Source: an uncultured Lachnospiraceae bacterium
GTDB taxonomy: Bacteria; Bacillota; Clostridia; Lachnospirales; Lachnospiraceae
Reading direction: 5' to 3'
Length of the DNA: 64,000 bases
NCBI GenBank assembly: GCA_947630025.1
Contig: CANRFZ010000002.1
Coordinates: forward strand, 124,001-188,000
Position numbers and translations under genes: made by a program. Below the pieces are notes generated by a model. That model was not told where the DNA came from. It ran no database searches and worked only from the letters and a program-made list of their open reading frames with translations. The number at the start of each line of letters is the position of its first letter. The stretch's first letter is position 1. Of this stretch, positions 10,484 through 20,003 are shown one piece after another.

Positions 10484-12034
10484 TTAATCATCCTTTCTGT
10501 TATGTGCCATGATACACTGCATGATCTTTTCCTGCGTCACTTCCTCTTTGGTCAGCTCGCCGGCGATCTCGCCCTCGTTCAGTACATAGACGCGGTCGCA
10601 CGTACCGATAACTTCCGGCATTTCCGAAGAAATTACGATCACCGCCTTGCCTGCTTTCGCCAGATCATTGATAACGCAGTAAATCTCATATTTTGCACCT
10701 ACGTCGATACCACGGGTAGGTTCATCCAAAATCAGCACATCCGGCTGCGTCAGCATCCACTTTGAAAGAACGACTTTCTGCTGGTTACCGCCGGAAAGAG
10801 AACCGACCTCCTGCTCGATGGAACCCGTTTTGACATTGATCTTCTTACGGTATTCTTCCGCCGCTACGATCTCGTCGTTTTTGTTGATAGTGCCCCGCTT
10901 GCTGAAATATTTCCTGCGGGCCGCCATTGTCATATTCTCACGGATATTCTGTATCAGAACGAGGCCGTAAGTCTTTCTGTCCTCTGATACATAGGCGATC
11001 TTGTTCTCAATACAGTCGTTGACGGTTTTGGTAGAGACTTCTTTGCCGTTGACCAGCACCTTGCCGGATATCTTCTGACCGTAATTGCGTCCGAAGATAC
11101 TCATCGCCAGCTCCGTGCGGCCCGCGCCCATCAGACCTGCCAGCCCGACGACCTCTCCCGCCTTTACATGGATATTCACATCCTTGATGACCTGCTTCTC
11201 GTCATCATCGGGACTGTATACGTTCCAGTCCTTTACCTCAAAAATGGTATCTCCGATCGTAACGCCTTCGCGCACCGGATAACGGTTGGTCAGCTCACGG
11301 CCTACCATACCCTTGATAATGCGGTTCTCGGAGATATCGTCCTGCCCCTTTTTCAGTGTCTCTATCGTCTTACCGTCACGGATGATCGTGATCGAATCCG
11401 CCACGTATTCTATCTCGTTCAGCTTGTGGGAAATCATGATGCAGGTGATTCCCTGCTTCTTCAAGCCCAGCATCAAATCCAGCAGATTTTTGCTTTCCTC
11501 ATCATTGAGCGCCGCCGTCGGCTCATCCAGGATCAAAAGATCCACCTTCTTGGCCAGCGCCTTGGCAATCTCCATCAACTGCTGTTTACCTACGCCAAAG
11601 GCATTGATCGGCAGATTGACATTCTCATGCTCCAATCCCACTTTTGCGAGAACTTCCTCGGCCCTCTTTCTCGTAAGCGCCCAGTCGATCACTCCCTTTG
11701 TGGAGGTCTGCTCATTCCCCAGGAAAATATTCTCTGCAACCGACAATAACGGGCTGAGCGCCAGTTCCTGATGAATGATAACGATGCCCTTCCGCTCACT
11801 CTCCTTGATATTACGGAACTTGCAAACCTCGCCGTTATACACAATATCCCCGCTATAACTCCCATAAGGATAAACGCCTGACAGGACGTTCATCAATGTG
11901 GATTTTCCGGCTCCGTTTTCCCCGCAGATCGCATGGATCTCTCCACGCTCCACCTGAAGATTAACATCATCAAGCGCTTTCACGCCGGAAAATTCCTTTG
12001 TAATGTGGTTCATTTCCAAAATGTAATCCGACAT
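10484..12034 (-). CDS. Sugar ABC transporter ATP-binding protein (XylG/MmsA type)
   Basis: Tandem ABC domains ([47 protein letters not shown]); start at MSDYILEM. Confidence 0.92.
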   Translation of the reverse strand: MSDYILEMNHITKEFSGVKALDDVNLQVERGEIHAICGENGAGKSTLMNVLSGVYPYGSYSGDIVYNGEVCKFRNIKESERKGIVIIHQELALSPLLSVAENIFLGNEQTSTKGVIDWALTRKRAEEVLAKVGLEHENVNLPINAFGVGKQQLMEIAKALAKKVDLLILDEPTAALNDEESKNLLDLMLGLKKQGITCIMISHKLNEIEYVADSITIIRDGKTIETLKKGQDDISENRIIKGMVGRELTNRYPVREGVTIGDTIFEVKDWNVYSPDDDEKQVIKDVNIHVKAGEVVGLAGLMGAGRTELAMSIFGRNYGQKISGKVLVNGKEVSTKTVNDCIENKIAYVSEDRKTYGLVLIQNIRENMTMAARRKYFSKRGTINKNDEIVAAEEYRKKINVKTGSIEQEVGSLSGGNQQKVVLSKWMLTQPDVLILDEPTRGIDVGAKYEIYCVINDLAKAGKAVIVISSEMPEVIGTCDRVYVLNEGEIAGELTKEEVTQEKIMQCIMAHNRKDD

Positions 12035-12133
12035 CCTACACGCTCCTTCTCTTTGATCCGACTCCCGCACAGGCACAGATCCCGCCTTTCCGATGCCGGA
12101 ATCGGTATTGTTATAAATGCTGCGTTTATAAAA

Positions 12134-12160
12134 GGGGCGGTGGCATAACAGCCCCGCCCC
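12134..12160 (-). terminator. Hairpin between sugar-binding-protein gene and ATPase gene
   Basis: Minus strand GGGGCGG...CCGCCCC followed by TTTTAT. Confidence 0.6.
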
Positions 12161-12173
12161 CAAATCGCTGAGA

Positions 12174-13370
12174 TTAGTTGTCAAGCTGATCCTGCGTATA
12201 ATATCCGCCGTCAACAATCAAACTCTGCATATTGTCAGCATCCACCGCTACCGGTGTGCACAGATAAGAAGGAACTACCAACTGGCCGTTGTCATAGGTT
12301 GTGGTATCGTTGATCTCCGGCTCGGAGCCGTTTACAACTGCCTCTACCATCGTAACGCACTTCTCAGCCAGAAGTCTTGTATCCTTGTAGATAGAGAATG
12401 TCTGCGTGCCTGCGATGATGTTCTTGCACGCCATCAGCTCCGCATCCTGACCGGAAATAATCGGCCAGTTGTCAGCCGTGTAGCCCGCATTCTCCAGAGC
12501 CGCCTTGATACCATAGGAGAAGCCGTCAAATGCGGATGCCGCGATGTCCAGATCCTCATCTGCATAGAAAGAAGCCAGATAGTTCTCTGCCCACTGCTGA
12601 GCCGTCTCCTGAGACCATCTCAGAATACAGGTATCTTCAAAGCTCGTTCTGCCGGACTTGCATACCAGCGTGCCGTCATCCAGATAAGGCTGCAGCACTT
12701 TCATCAGGCCGTTGTAAAGCATCAGCGCGTTGTTGTCATCCGGAGAACCCATAAAGAACTCAATCGTTCTGTGCTCGCCGTTCGCCTGCACCTCTTTCAG
12801 ATTTGCCTTCGCCTCGATCGTCTCACCGATAACGCGGCCAACGCCTTCATTGTCGAACGTTGCATAGTAGGAAACCGCATCCGTGTCCATCAGCAGACGG
12901 TCATATGCGATGATCGGAATGCCTGCTGCCTTAGCGGAAGCCTCAACCGTCGTCAGCGCGCCGGAGTCAACCGCTGCGATAACCAGACAGTCAACATTCT
13001 GCGCTACCATGTTCTCAATCTGGGAAACCTGCTGCTGTACGTCGTCCTCTGCGAACTGATCGATAACCGTGTAACCAAGCGCCTCCAACTGAGACTTCAT
13101 GTTTGCGCAGTCATTGATCCATCTCTCGGAAGACTGAGTCGGCATACAAAGACCGATCGTTTTGCCCTCGCCGGTGTTGCCTGCGGGCGCTGCCGCATCT
13201 GCCGTGTCCGCAGCAGCGGTGTCTGCCGTGTCAGCGGCTGCAGTGTCAGCCGTCTCCGTCTGTCCTGCATCGGCTGCAGGAGCGTCTGTCTGTGCGCCGC
13301 TGCCGCAGCCGATCAACAGAGCGGCTACCATCGCAGCGCTGAGCAAAGTGCTTACTAATTTCTTTCTCAT
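12174..13370 (-). CDS. Sugar ABC transporter substrate-binding lipoprotein (ChvE/XylF type)
   Basis: Lipobox LLIGCGSG, periplasmic-binding fold motifs, Ala/Asp/Thr-rich linker. Confidence 0.9.
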   Translation of the reverse strand: MRKKLVSTLLSAAMVAALLIGCGSGAQTDAPAADAGQTETADTAAADTADTAAADTADAAAPAGNTGEGKTIGLCMPTQSSERWINDCANMKSQLEALGYTVIDQFAEDDVQQQVSQIENMVAQNVDCLVIAAVDSGALTTVEASAKAAGIPIIAYDRLLMDTDAVSYYATFDNEGVGRVIGETIEAKANLKEVQANGEHRTIEFFMGSPDDNNALMLYNGLMKVLQPYLDDGTLVCKSGRTSFEDTCILRWSQETAQQWAENYLASFYADEDLDIAASAFDGFSYGIKAALENAGYTADNWPIISGQDAELMACKNIIAGTQTFSIYKDTRLLAEKCVTMVEAVVNGSEPEINDTTTYDNGQLVVPSYLCTPVAVDADNMQSLIVDGGYYTQDQLDN

Positions 13371-13527
13371 ACTTACCTTCCTTCCCTTTAAGAATAATTT
13401 TGATGAAAAAATATATTACAATCCGCACAAAAATCTGCGCGGTTTTGTACCGACAATGCTCTCCTACAGCGGCTCCGCAGCCCTCTGTCAAAAGCCTGTT
13501 ATTTCGTCCAAAAAATACCGTTAGTTT

Positions 13528-13555
13528 ATTATATAACCCCCCCCATGTTTGTCAA
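13528..13555 (-). promoter_or_regulatory. Sigma-A-like promoter of sugar-binding-protein operon with C8/G8 tract in spacer
   Basis: Minus strand TTGACA (13555-13550), 16-nt spacer containing G8, TATAAT (13533-13528). Confidence 0.65.
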
Positions 13556-13584
13556 GGCTAACTCGCCATTTATGAGCAAAAAAA

Positions 13585-13616
13585 CTGCGCCGGCAGCAGG
13601 GCGCGTACCGGCGCGG
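13585..13616 (-). terminator. Rho-independent terminator
   Basis: Minus strand CGCGCCGG...CCGGCGCAG followed by a long T-run; downstream of the 13678 gene. Confidence 0.65.
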
Positions 13617-13677
13617 TTTTGTAAACATATCTATGAGTTTGTGCTGAACTGTTATGTTGTAAAATTACGTTGTAAAA

Positions 13678-14037
13678 TTATTCCTGTTTTCCTACATCTG
13701 TAGACTCCGATGAAGCCGTCTGCCCGGCCTCTGTGTCTATCGCCGGCTCCTCCTCCGGGTTCTCCTCCTCCGGATCTATATCCGCCGCCCCGCCCACATA
13801 TCTGCCATAGATCAGGCTCCGGCAGGCAAAAAATAGCAGCAGCACTCCGATGACCGCATAGGCCGCCAGAAAGAAACCCATCAGATACCGTCTGGTTCCC
13901 TCCCCGTGCACCACGCTGTCGATCAGGGAATACGACACGTACAACAGATAACCGCCCACCAGCGCCCGCGCCGTCAGCGCAAATTTCGTCGGCAGATTTC
14001 TGCCGGACGTCCGGGAATCCTTTTCTTTTTTCTGCAT
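13678..14037 (-). CDS. Hypothetical small membrane protein
   Basis: MQKKEKDSRTSGRN..., two predicted TM segments, acidic C-terminus. Confidence 0.55.
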   Translation of the reverse strand: MQKKEKDSRTSGRNLPTKFALTARALVGGYLLYVSYSLIDSVVHGEGTRRYLMGFFLAAYAVIGVLLLFFACRSLIYGRYVGGAADIDPEEENPEEEPAIDTEAGQTASSESTDVGKQE

Positions 14038-14108
14038 ATGGCACCTCCGCTTGCAATTTGCTCTGCTGCCAGTATAGCAAAGTTCGGACAATTCCACAAT
14101 GTAAAACA

Positions 14109-14137
14109 TTGACTTCCCGCCCTTTGGATAGTACAAT
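14109..14137 (+). promoter_or_regulatory. Putative aspS promoter
   Basis: TTGACT - 17 nt - TACAAT. Confidence 0.5.
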
Positions 14138-14168
14138 TTTCAAGGAAGCTGCTGCGGGAATTATCTGA

Positions 14169-14210
14169 CGGAATATTATTATCTTGCAACGGAATATTAT
14201 CATCTTGCAA
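14169..14210 (+). repeat. Tandem 21-bp repeat in aspS leader
   Basis: CGGAATATTATTATCTTGCAA followed by CGGAATATTATCATCTTGCAA (one mismatch). Confidence 0.85.
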
Positions 14211-14226
14211 AAGGAAGGGAAAGACA

Positions 14227-15990
14227 ATGCAGGGAAGAACACACACTTGCAACGCGCTGCGCATCGAGGATGTGGGCGCCGAAGTCACGCTCGTAGGCTG
14301 GTATGACAACCTGCGCAGAGTGAGCAAAAATTTAGGCTTTTTGATTCTGAGGGACTTCTACGGTTCCACACAGATTGTCATTGAGACAGAGGAAATGATG
14401 AACATCGTAAACGGCGTGAATTACGAATCCACGCTCTCCATACACGGCACCGTGCGGGAGCGCTCCAACAAGACCGTCACGATGGCGACGGGCAGCATCG
14501 AGGTCGTTCCCTCCTCCATCGAGGTGCTCGGAAAATGCCGCTACAACGAGCTGCCTTTTCAGATCGCGCACTCCAAGGAGGCGGACGAAAATACACGCCT
14601 GAAATACCGTTATCTGGATCTGCGCAATCCGGCGGTCCGGGACCGCATCAGCCTGCGGAGCAAAGTCGTCGCGGAGCTGCGCGCGGGTATGGCGGCGCAG
14701 GATTTCATGGAGATCACCACGCCGATTCTGACCTGTTCCTCTCCGGAGGGCGCACGTGATTATCTGGTTCCGTCCCGCAACCATCCGGGCAAATTCTACG
14801 CGCTGCCGCAGGCGCCGCAGCAGTTCAAGCAGTTATTGATGGCCTCCGGCTTCGACCGCTATTTTCAGATCGCTCCCTGCTTCCGCGACGAGGACGCCAG
14901 AGCGGATCGCTCTCCGGGCGAGTTCTACCAGTTGGATATGGAGATGGCGTTTGCCAGCCAAGAGGATGTCTTTGAGATTATAGAAAAAGTGCTGCCGCCG
15001 GTCTTCGCCAAATACGGCGTATACCACACCGCGAGCGCGGCGCCGTTTCAGCGGATCTCCTATGCGGACGCCATGGAACGCTACGGAACCGACAAGCCCG
15101 ACCTGCGCATCGACCTGATCGTGCAGGACGCCACCGGCTGCGCCGCGGACTGCGGTTTTGAGCCGTTTGCCGGACAGACCGTAAAAGCGGTGGTCGTCTC
15201 GGATTTCGACGGCACGAGAAAGATGATCGACAAACTTTGTGCCGATGTGGAGGTGCAGAGCGGCGGCAAGGCATACTGGTTCCGCGTGGACGAGAACGGC
15301 GACTTCACGGGCGGCGTCTCCAAATTCCTGCAGGAGAGAAAAGCACAGGTGACAGAGGCTCTCGGCCTCAAACCCGGCGACTTCGTCGGTCTGGCCGCAG
15401 GCAAAAAACAGGCTGCCCGGAAGACCGCAGGCGTGCTTCTCAAGATGCTGGGCGCCATCTGCCCCGCCCATATGAAAAATGACTGCTACGAATTCTGCTG
15501 GATCGTGGACTTCCCGATGTATGAGATCGGCGAGGAATCCGGCGAGCTGGAATTCTGCCACAATCCGTTTTCCATGCCGCAGGGCGGCATGAAAGCGCTG
15601 GAAGAACAGAACCCGCTGACGATACTGGCCTATCAGTACGATCTGGTGTGCAACGGTGTGGAGTTGTCCTCCGGCGCGGTCAGAAACCACGATCCGGAGA
15701 TCATGATTAAGGCGTTTCAGTTAGTCGGCCTAGGGGAAGAAGATGTGAAATCCAAATTCCCCGCCATGTATAACGCTTTCTGCTACGGCGCGCCGCCGCA
15801 CGCAGGCATCGCTCCCGGCGTTGACCGCATGGTGATGCTGATTGCAGGCGAGGAGAGCATCCGGGAGATCATTCCGTTCCCGATGAACAAGAACGCGCAG
15901 GACATCATGATGGGCGCGCCCGCCACGGTGGAGCAGAAGCAGCTCGACGATGTGCACATCCGGATCGTGATGCCGGAAGAAAAGAGCTGA
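14227..15990 (+). CDS. aspS: Aspartate-tRNA ligase
   Basis: MQGRTHTCNALRIEDVGAEVTLVGWYDNLRR; class II motifs (FRDEDARADRSPGEFYQLDMEMAF; GIAPGVDRMVMLIAGEESIREIIPFPMNK). Confidence 0.97.
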   Translation: MQGRTHTCNALRIEDVGAEVTLVGWYDNLRRVSKNLGFLILRDFYGSTQIVIETEEMMNIVNGVNYESTLSIHGTVRERSNKTVTMATGSIEVVPSSIEVLGKCRYNELPFQIAHSKEADENTRLKYRYLDLRNPAVRDRISLRSKVVAELRAGMAAQDFMEITTPILTCSSPEGARDYLVPSRNHPGKFYALPQAPQQFKQLLMASGFDRYFQIAPCFRDEDARADRSPGEFYQLDMEMAFASQEDVFEIIEKVLPPVFAKYGVYHTASAAPFQRISYADAMERYGTDKPDLRIDLIVQDATGCAADCGFEPFAGQTVKAVVVSDFDGTRKMIDKLCADVEVQSGGKAYWFRVDENGDFTGGVSKFLQERKAQVTEALGLKPGDFVGLAAGKKQAARKTAGVLLKMLGAICPAHMKNDCYEFCWIVDFPMYEIGEESGELEFCHNPFSMPQGGMKALEEQNPLTILAYQYDLVCNGVELSSGAVRNHDPEIMIKAFQLVGLGEEDVKSKFPAMYNAFCYGAPPHAGIAPGVDRMVMLIAGEESIREIIPFPMNKNAQDIMMGAPATVEQKQLDDVHIRIVMPEEKS

Positions 15991-16041
15991 GATTTCCACG
16001 ATGGCAAAATCGTCTGAAATCTCATGATAAATTTCATAAAA

Positions 16042-16094
16042 AAAGAAAGCAGCCGGCTCCGCGGTATGACACCGCTAAACCGGTTGTTTTCTTT
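16042..16094 (+). terminator. Terminator-like hairpin after aspS
   Basis: AAAGAAAGCAGCCGG...CCGGTTGTTTTCTTT with inner GCGGT/ACCGC. Confidence 0.6.
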
Positions 16095-16181
16095 ACGGCT
16101 TCTGTCTCTCTGCACGCATAGGACTGCGCTATATGCCGCGTCTTCTTCTCCGCACAGATATCGTTATGACAGTTCCGCCGT

Positions 16182-18854
16182 TTACTCTACCGCCAGCACT
16201 TTGTAGTCCTGCGCCTCTACCGCCTGCCGCAGCTCGTCGTCGCCGATCTCGGCATTCAGCGTTACGACCGCCGTGCCGTTCTCGTGGCTTACCGCCGCCT
16301 CATCCACTGCCGCCAGACTCTCCAGCGCCTTTTTGACTCTCGCCTCGCAGTGCCCGCACATCATACCTTCGATTTTCATTGTCTTTGTCATTTTCGTCGT
16401 CTCCTTTTCTTGTTGGATGGGTTCTTGCTTGATTGCTTCTTGCGTAGTTGCTTCTTGCGTAGTTGTTTCTTGCTTGATTACTTCTTGCTTGGTTGTTTCT
16501 TTCTTAGTCGTCTCTTGTTGGATCACTTCTTGCCGGACTGCTTCCTGTTGGAGCGCTTCCGCCGCAGCGCCACGCCGGAGCTTCCTGTCCCTGCCCGCAT
16601 CGCGGAGTTTACACCAATTCAGTCTCAGCGCGTTGCTCACCACACAGAAGCTGGACAGGCTCATGGCCGCCGCGCCGAACATCGGATTCAGTTTCCAGCC
16701 AAACAACGGAATCCAGACGCCCGCGGCCAGCGGTATTCCGAGCACGTTATAAAAGAAAGCCCAGAACAGATTTTCATGGATATTGGTGAGCGTCGCCCTG
16801 CTCAGCCGGATGGCTGCCGGCACGTCACTGAGCCTGCTATGCATCAGCACCACATCCGCCGCGTCTATGGCGATATCCGTGCCCGCGCCGATGGCGATGC
16901 CAATATCGGCTCCCGTCAGGGCGGGAGCGTCGTTAATGCCGTCCCCCACCATCGCCACTCTGCCCTGCTGCCGCAGCCTGCGGATTACCTTTTCCTTGCC
17001 GTCCGGCAGAACGCCCGCAACGACCTCGTCCACGCCGGCCTGTGCGCCGATGGCCTTGGCGGTCTTCTCGTTATCGCCGGTGAGCATGACTACGCGGATT
17101 CCCATATTGTGCAGTTCCCTGACCGCCTGCGGACTGTCCTCCCGGATAACATCCGCCACCGCGATCAGCCCCGCCAGCACGCCGTCTCTGGCAAAGAGCA
17201 GCGGCGTTTTACCCTGATCCGATAGACGCTCCGCCTGCCGTCCGATGCCGTCGTCAACGGCAGTCTGCCCGCCGATAAATTTCACACTGCCCGCCGTCAG
17301 CTTCGCTCCATCCATCATAGCGGTGAGGCCGTTGCCCGGCAGCGCCCTAAACTCCGTCACTTCCTGCGGCGACAGGTGCATCTCTCCGGCTTTGTCCATG
17401 ATCGCGCGGGCCAGCGGGTGCTCGCTCTTTTTTTCCAGCGAGCAGGCCATCTGCAATAGTGAAGCCGCCGTCATGCCCGGGGCCGGAATGATGTCCGTCA
17501 CCACGGGTTCCCCCACCGTGACCGTTCCGGTCTTATCCAGCGCCACAATCTGCACTCTGCCGCACGCCTCCAGCGAGGCCGCCGTCTTAAATAAGATGCC
17601 GTTCTTCGCACCCAGCCCGTTGCCTACCATGATCGCCACCGGCGTCGCCAGTCCCAGCGCGCAGGGGCAGCTAATGACCAGCACCGAGATGGCCCGTGCC
17701 AGCGCGAAGCCAAACGTCTGCCCCGCCGCCAGCCAGACGGCCAGCGTCACACAGGCGATGCCGATGACCGCCGGCACGAACACGCCGGAAACCCGGTCGG
17801 CAATCTTCGCGATGGGCGCTTTCGTCGCCGCCGCGTCGCTCACCATCCTGATAATCTGCGAAAGCGTCGTGTCCTCGCCTACGCGGGTGGCCCGGCAGCG
17901 GATAAATCCCGACTGGTTGACCGTGGCGGCATAGACCTTGTCGCCCGCCGCCTTGTCCGCCGGAATGCTCTCCCCTGTCAGCGCCGCCTCGTTGACCGCG
18001 GTGACACCCTCTATGACCTCTCCGTCCATGGGAATATTTTCACCCGGACGCACTACGAAGATGTCTCCCTGCCGCACCTGTCCGATGGGAACGGTCTCCT
18101 CCGCGCCGTTCCGCTCGATGACCGCCGTCTTCGGAGACAGGCGCATCAGCCCTTTCAGCGCGTCCGTGGTTCTGCCCTTGGAGCGCGCCTCCAGCATTTT
18201 GCCCACCGTGATCAGCGTCAGGATCATGGCCGCCGACTCAAAATAAAATTCGTCCATATAGGCCATGACGCCTTCCATATCCTGCCGCATCTGGGCGTCC
18301 GTCATCATAAAAAGCGCGAACACGCTCCAGACGAAAGACGCCATGGAGCCCATCGCCACCAGCGTATCCATGTTGGGGGAGCGATGAAGCAGCCCTTGAA
18401 AGCCGTTGATAAAAAACTTCTGGTTGATGACCATGATCACCGCCGACAACAATAGCTGCAGCAGTCCCATCGCCACATGGTTCTGCGCCAGACGCGCCGG
18501 AACCGGAAACCCGAACATCATGTGCCCCATAGAAAAATAGAGCAGCACGATCAGGAATCCCAGCGACGCTAATAGCCTCCTGCGCAGCGCCGGCGTCTCA
18601 CGGTCGCGCAGCATATCCTCGTCGTCGAAGGCAGCCGCCGTTTCCGTTCCTCCGGCAGATTTGAGCGACGCGCCGTAGCCCGCCTCCTCCACGGCCCGTA
18701 TGACGGCGCCGCTGTCGGCGTTTCCCTCCACGCCCATGGAATTGGTCAGCAGACTGACCGAACAGGATGTGACGCCGTCCACTTTGGAGACGGCTTTTTC
18801 TACCCGGGCGCTGCACGCGGCGCAGCTCATACCCGTCACGATATATTGCTGCAT
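16182..18854 (-). CDS. copA: Copper-translocating P1B-type ATPase with N-terminal HMA and an additional C-terminal CopZ-like HMA domain
   Basis: HMA MSCAACSARVEKAV; CPC (SCPCALGLATPVA); DKTGTVT; C-terminal IEGMMCGHCEARVKKAL after a repetitive linker. Confidence 0.95.
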   Translation of the reverse strand: MQQYIVTGMSCAACSARVEKAVSKVDGVTSCSVSLLTNSMGVEGNADSGAVIRAVEEAGYGASLKSAGGTETAAAFDDEDMLRDRETPALRRRLLASLGFLIVLLYFSMGHMMFGFPVPARLAQNHVAMGLLQLLLSAVIMVINQKFFINGFQGLLHRSPNMDTLVAMGSMASFVWSVFALFMMTDAQMRQDMEGVMAYMDEFYFESAAMILTLITVGKMLEARSKGRTTDALKGLMRLSPKTAVIERNGAEETVPIGQVRQGDIFVVRPGENIPMDGEVIEGVTAVNEAALTGESIPADKAAGDKVYAATVNQSGFIRCRATRVGEDTTLSQIIRMVSDAAATKAPIAKIADRVSGVFVPAVIGIACVTLAVWLAAGQTFGFALARAISVLVISCPCALGLATPVAIMVGNGLGAKNGILFKTAASLEACGRVQIVALDKTGTVTVGEPVVTDIIPAPGMTAASLLQMACSLEKKSEHPLARAIMDKAGEMHLSPQEVTEFRALPGNGLTAMMDGAKLTAGSVKFIGGQTAVDDGIGRQAERLSDQGKTPLLFARDGVLAGLIAVADVIREDSPQAVRELHNMGIRVVMLTGDNEKTAKAIGAQAGVDEVVAGVLPDGKEKVIRRLRQQGRVAMVGDGINDAPALTGADIGIAIGAGTDIAIDAADVVLMHSRLSDVPAAIRLSRATLTNIHENLFWAFFYNVLGIPLAAGVWIPLFGWKLNPMFGAAAMSLSSFCVVSNALRLNWCKLRDAGRDRKLRRGAAAEALQQEAVRQEVIQQETTKKETTKQEVIKQETTTQEATTQEAIKQEPIQQEKETTKMTKTMKIEGMMCGHCEARVKKALESLAAVDEAAVSHENGTAVVTLNAEIGDDELRQAVEAQDYKVLAVE
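16406..16555 (-). repeat. 15-bp (pentapeptide) degenerate repeat in copA linker
   Basis: About ten units of [QK]Exxx: QEAVR QEVIQ QETTK KETTK QEVIK QETTT QEATT QEAIK QEPIQ QEKET; boundaries approximate. Confidence 0.8.
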
Positions 18855-18871
18855 AACAATCATCTCCTCGT

Positions 18872-19219
18872 TTATTTCATCAGCTTCTGCAGCGTCGCCA
18901 CCAGTTCCTCGATCACCTCGTCATGCCCCGCCCGGATATCCCGCGCCACGCAGCCGTGGATATGGTTTGCGATCAGGTCTTTGTTAAAGGCGTTCAGCGC
19001 CGCATTCACCGCCGCGGACTGAATCAGAATATCGTTGCAGTAGGCGTCGCGCTCCACCATGCCCCGGATGCCGCGGATCTGTCCTTCGATCCGATTCAGC
19101 CGGTGGATCAGCTTCCTGCGCTCCTCCTCCGTCCGCGCCGTCGTCTTCTCATTTATCTCTGTCTTTTTCTTCGCCACGATACGCTCCGTTTCCAGTGTCT
19201 TAGTACATCGCTGCCGCAC
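18872..19219 (-). CDS. csoR: CsoR-family copper-sensing repressor
   Basis: HRLNRIEGQIRGIRGMVERDAYCNDILIQ...NHIHGCVARDI with the C-H-C ligand pattern; true start may be GTG near 19177. Confidence 0.88.
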   Translation of the reverse strand: MRQRCTKTLETERIVAKKKTEINEKTTARTEEERRKLIHRLNRIEGQIRGIRGMVERDAYCNDILIQSAAVNAALNAFNKDLIANHIHGCVARDIRAGHDEVIEELVATLQKLMK

Positions 19220-19301
19220 ACTGTTTCCGATCTCCGGTTCGGCAGAATTTCATTCCCCTGTCAGAGCAGTTCTCATCTGCCGAATCGCAACTGCTATAAA
19301 A

Positions 19302-19352
19302 TATACCCCATCGGGGTATACTCATTGTATACCCATATGGGGTATCTGTCAA
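19302..19352 (-). promoter_or_regulatory. csoR-copA promoter with two CsoR-type palindromes
   Basis: TTGACA (19352-19347), 17 nt, TACAAT (19329-19324); palindromes ATACCCATATGGGGTAT (19329-19345) and TATACCCCATCGGGGTATA (19302-19320). Confidence 0.8.
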
Positions 19353-19444
19353 CAACTTTTATCATATATTTTCCGCGCCTTCCCAGCGCGCTGCCACTGT
19401 CCCGCGGCACGGCATTTCTTTCCAAATGGCGCTTTTGTCATTCA

Positions 19445-19819
19445 CTATGCCTGCGGCGTGGCGCCGTTTACGCCCAGCGCCGCCGCCCATTCCGACTCCT
19501 TGAAGCCCGTCAGGACGAATCCGTCGCCCACCAGAAGCGGCCTTTTGACCAGCATACCGTCTGAGGCCAGCAGCTTGTACTGCTCCTGCTCGCTCATGGA
19601 GGACAACCGATCTTTCAGCGCGTATTCCTTATACAATAATCCGCTGGTATTAAAGAACTTTTTCAACGGCTGGCCGCTCATCTTGTGCCATGCCTGCAGT
19701 TCCTTTACCGTCGGATTCTTTTCCTTGATATGTCTGTCCTCAAAAGGGATTCCGTTTTCTTTCAGCCATTTTTTGGCTTTCATACAAGTAGTGCATTTAG
19801 GGTATTCGATCAATAACAT
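19445..19819 (-). CDS. Spx/ArsC-family protein (arsenate reductase-like)
   Basis: MLLIEYPKCTTCMKAKKWLKENGIPFEDRHIKEKNPT. Confidence 0.88.
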   Translation of the reverse strand: MLLIEYPKCTTCMKAKKWLKENGIPFEDRHIKEKNPTVKELQAWHKMSGQPLKKFFNTSGLLYKEYALKDRLSSMSEQEQYKLLASDGMLVKRPLLVGDGFVLTGFKESEWAAALGVNGATPQA

Positions 19820-19976
19820 AATTACCTCCTCCGCCGCCTATGCTTTTTTAAGAGTTCGATCTCATTCCTTCGGCGGGCGGTTCCTGCGCTTTCCGCTGCG
19901 GGACACCCAGCCTGTCTCTCTCCACGTTCATCGCTAGGGCGAACCATTTCCCATTGTCGCCATGTCCCATCAGCCA

Positions 19977-20003
19977 GACGGCGCAGTCTAAAACTGCGCC
20001 GTC
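19977..20003 (-). other. Perfect 11-bp hairpin whose loop contains the rpe stop codon
   Basis: GACGGCGCAGT-CTAAA-ACTGCGCCGTC; rpe stop at 19988-19990 is in the loop; no U-tract. Confidence 0.7.

Noticed and set aside
14138-14226. T-box riboswitch before aspS
   Set aside because: Leader too short and no T-box consensus (TGGNACCGCG) seen.
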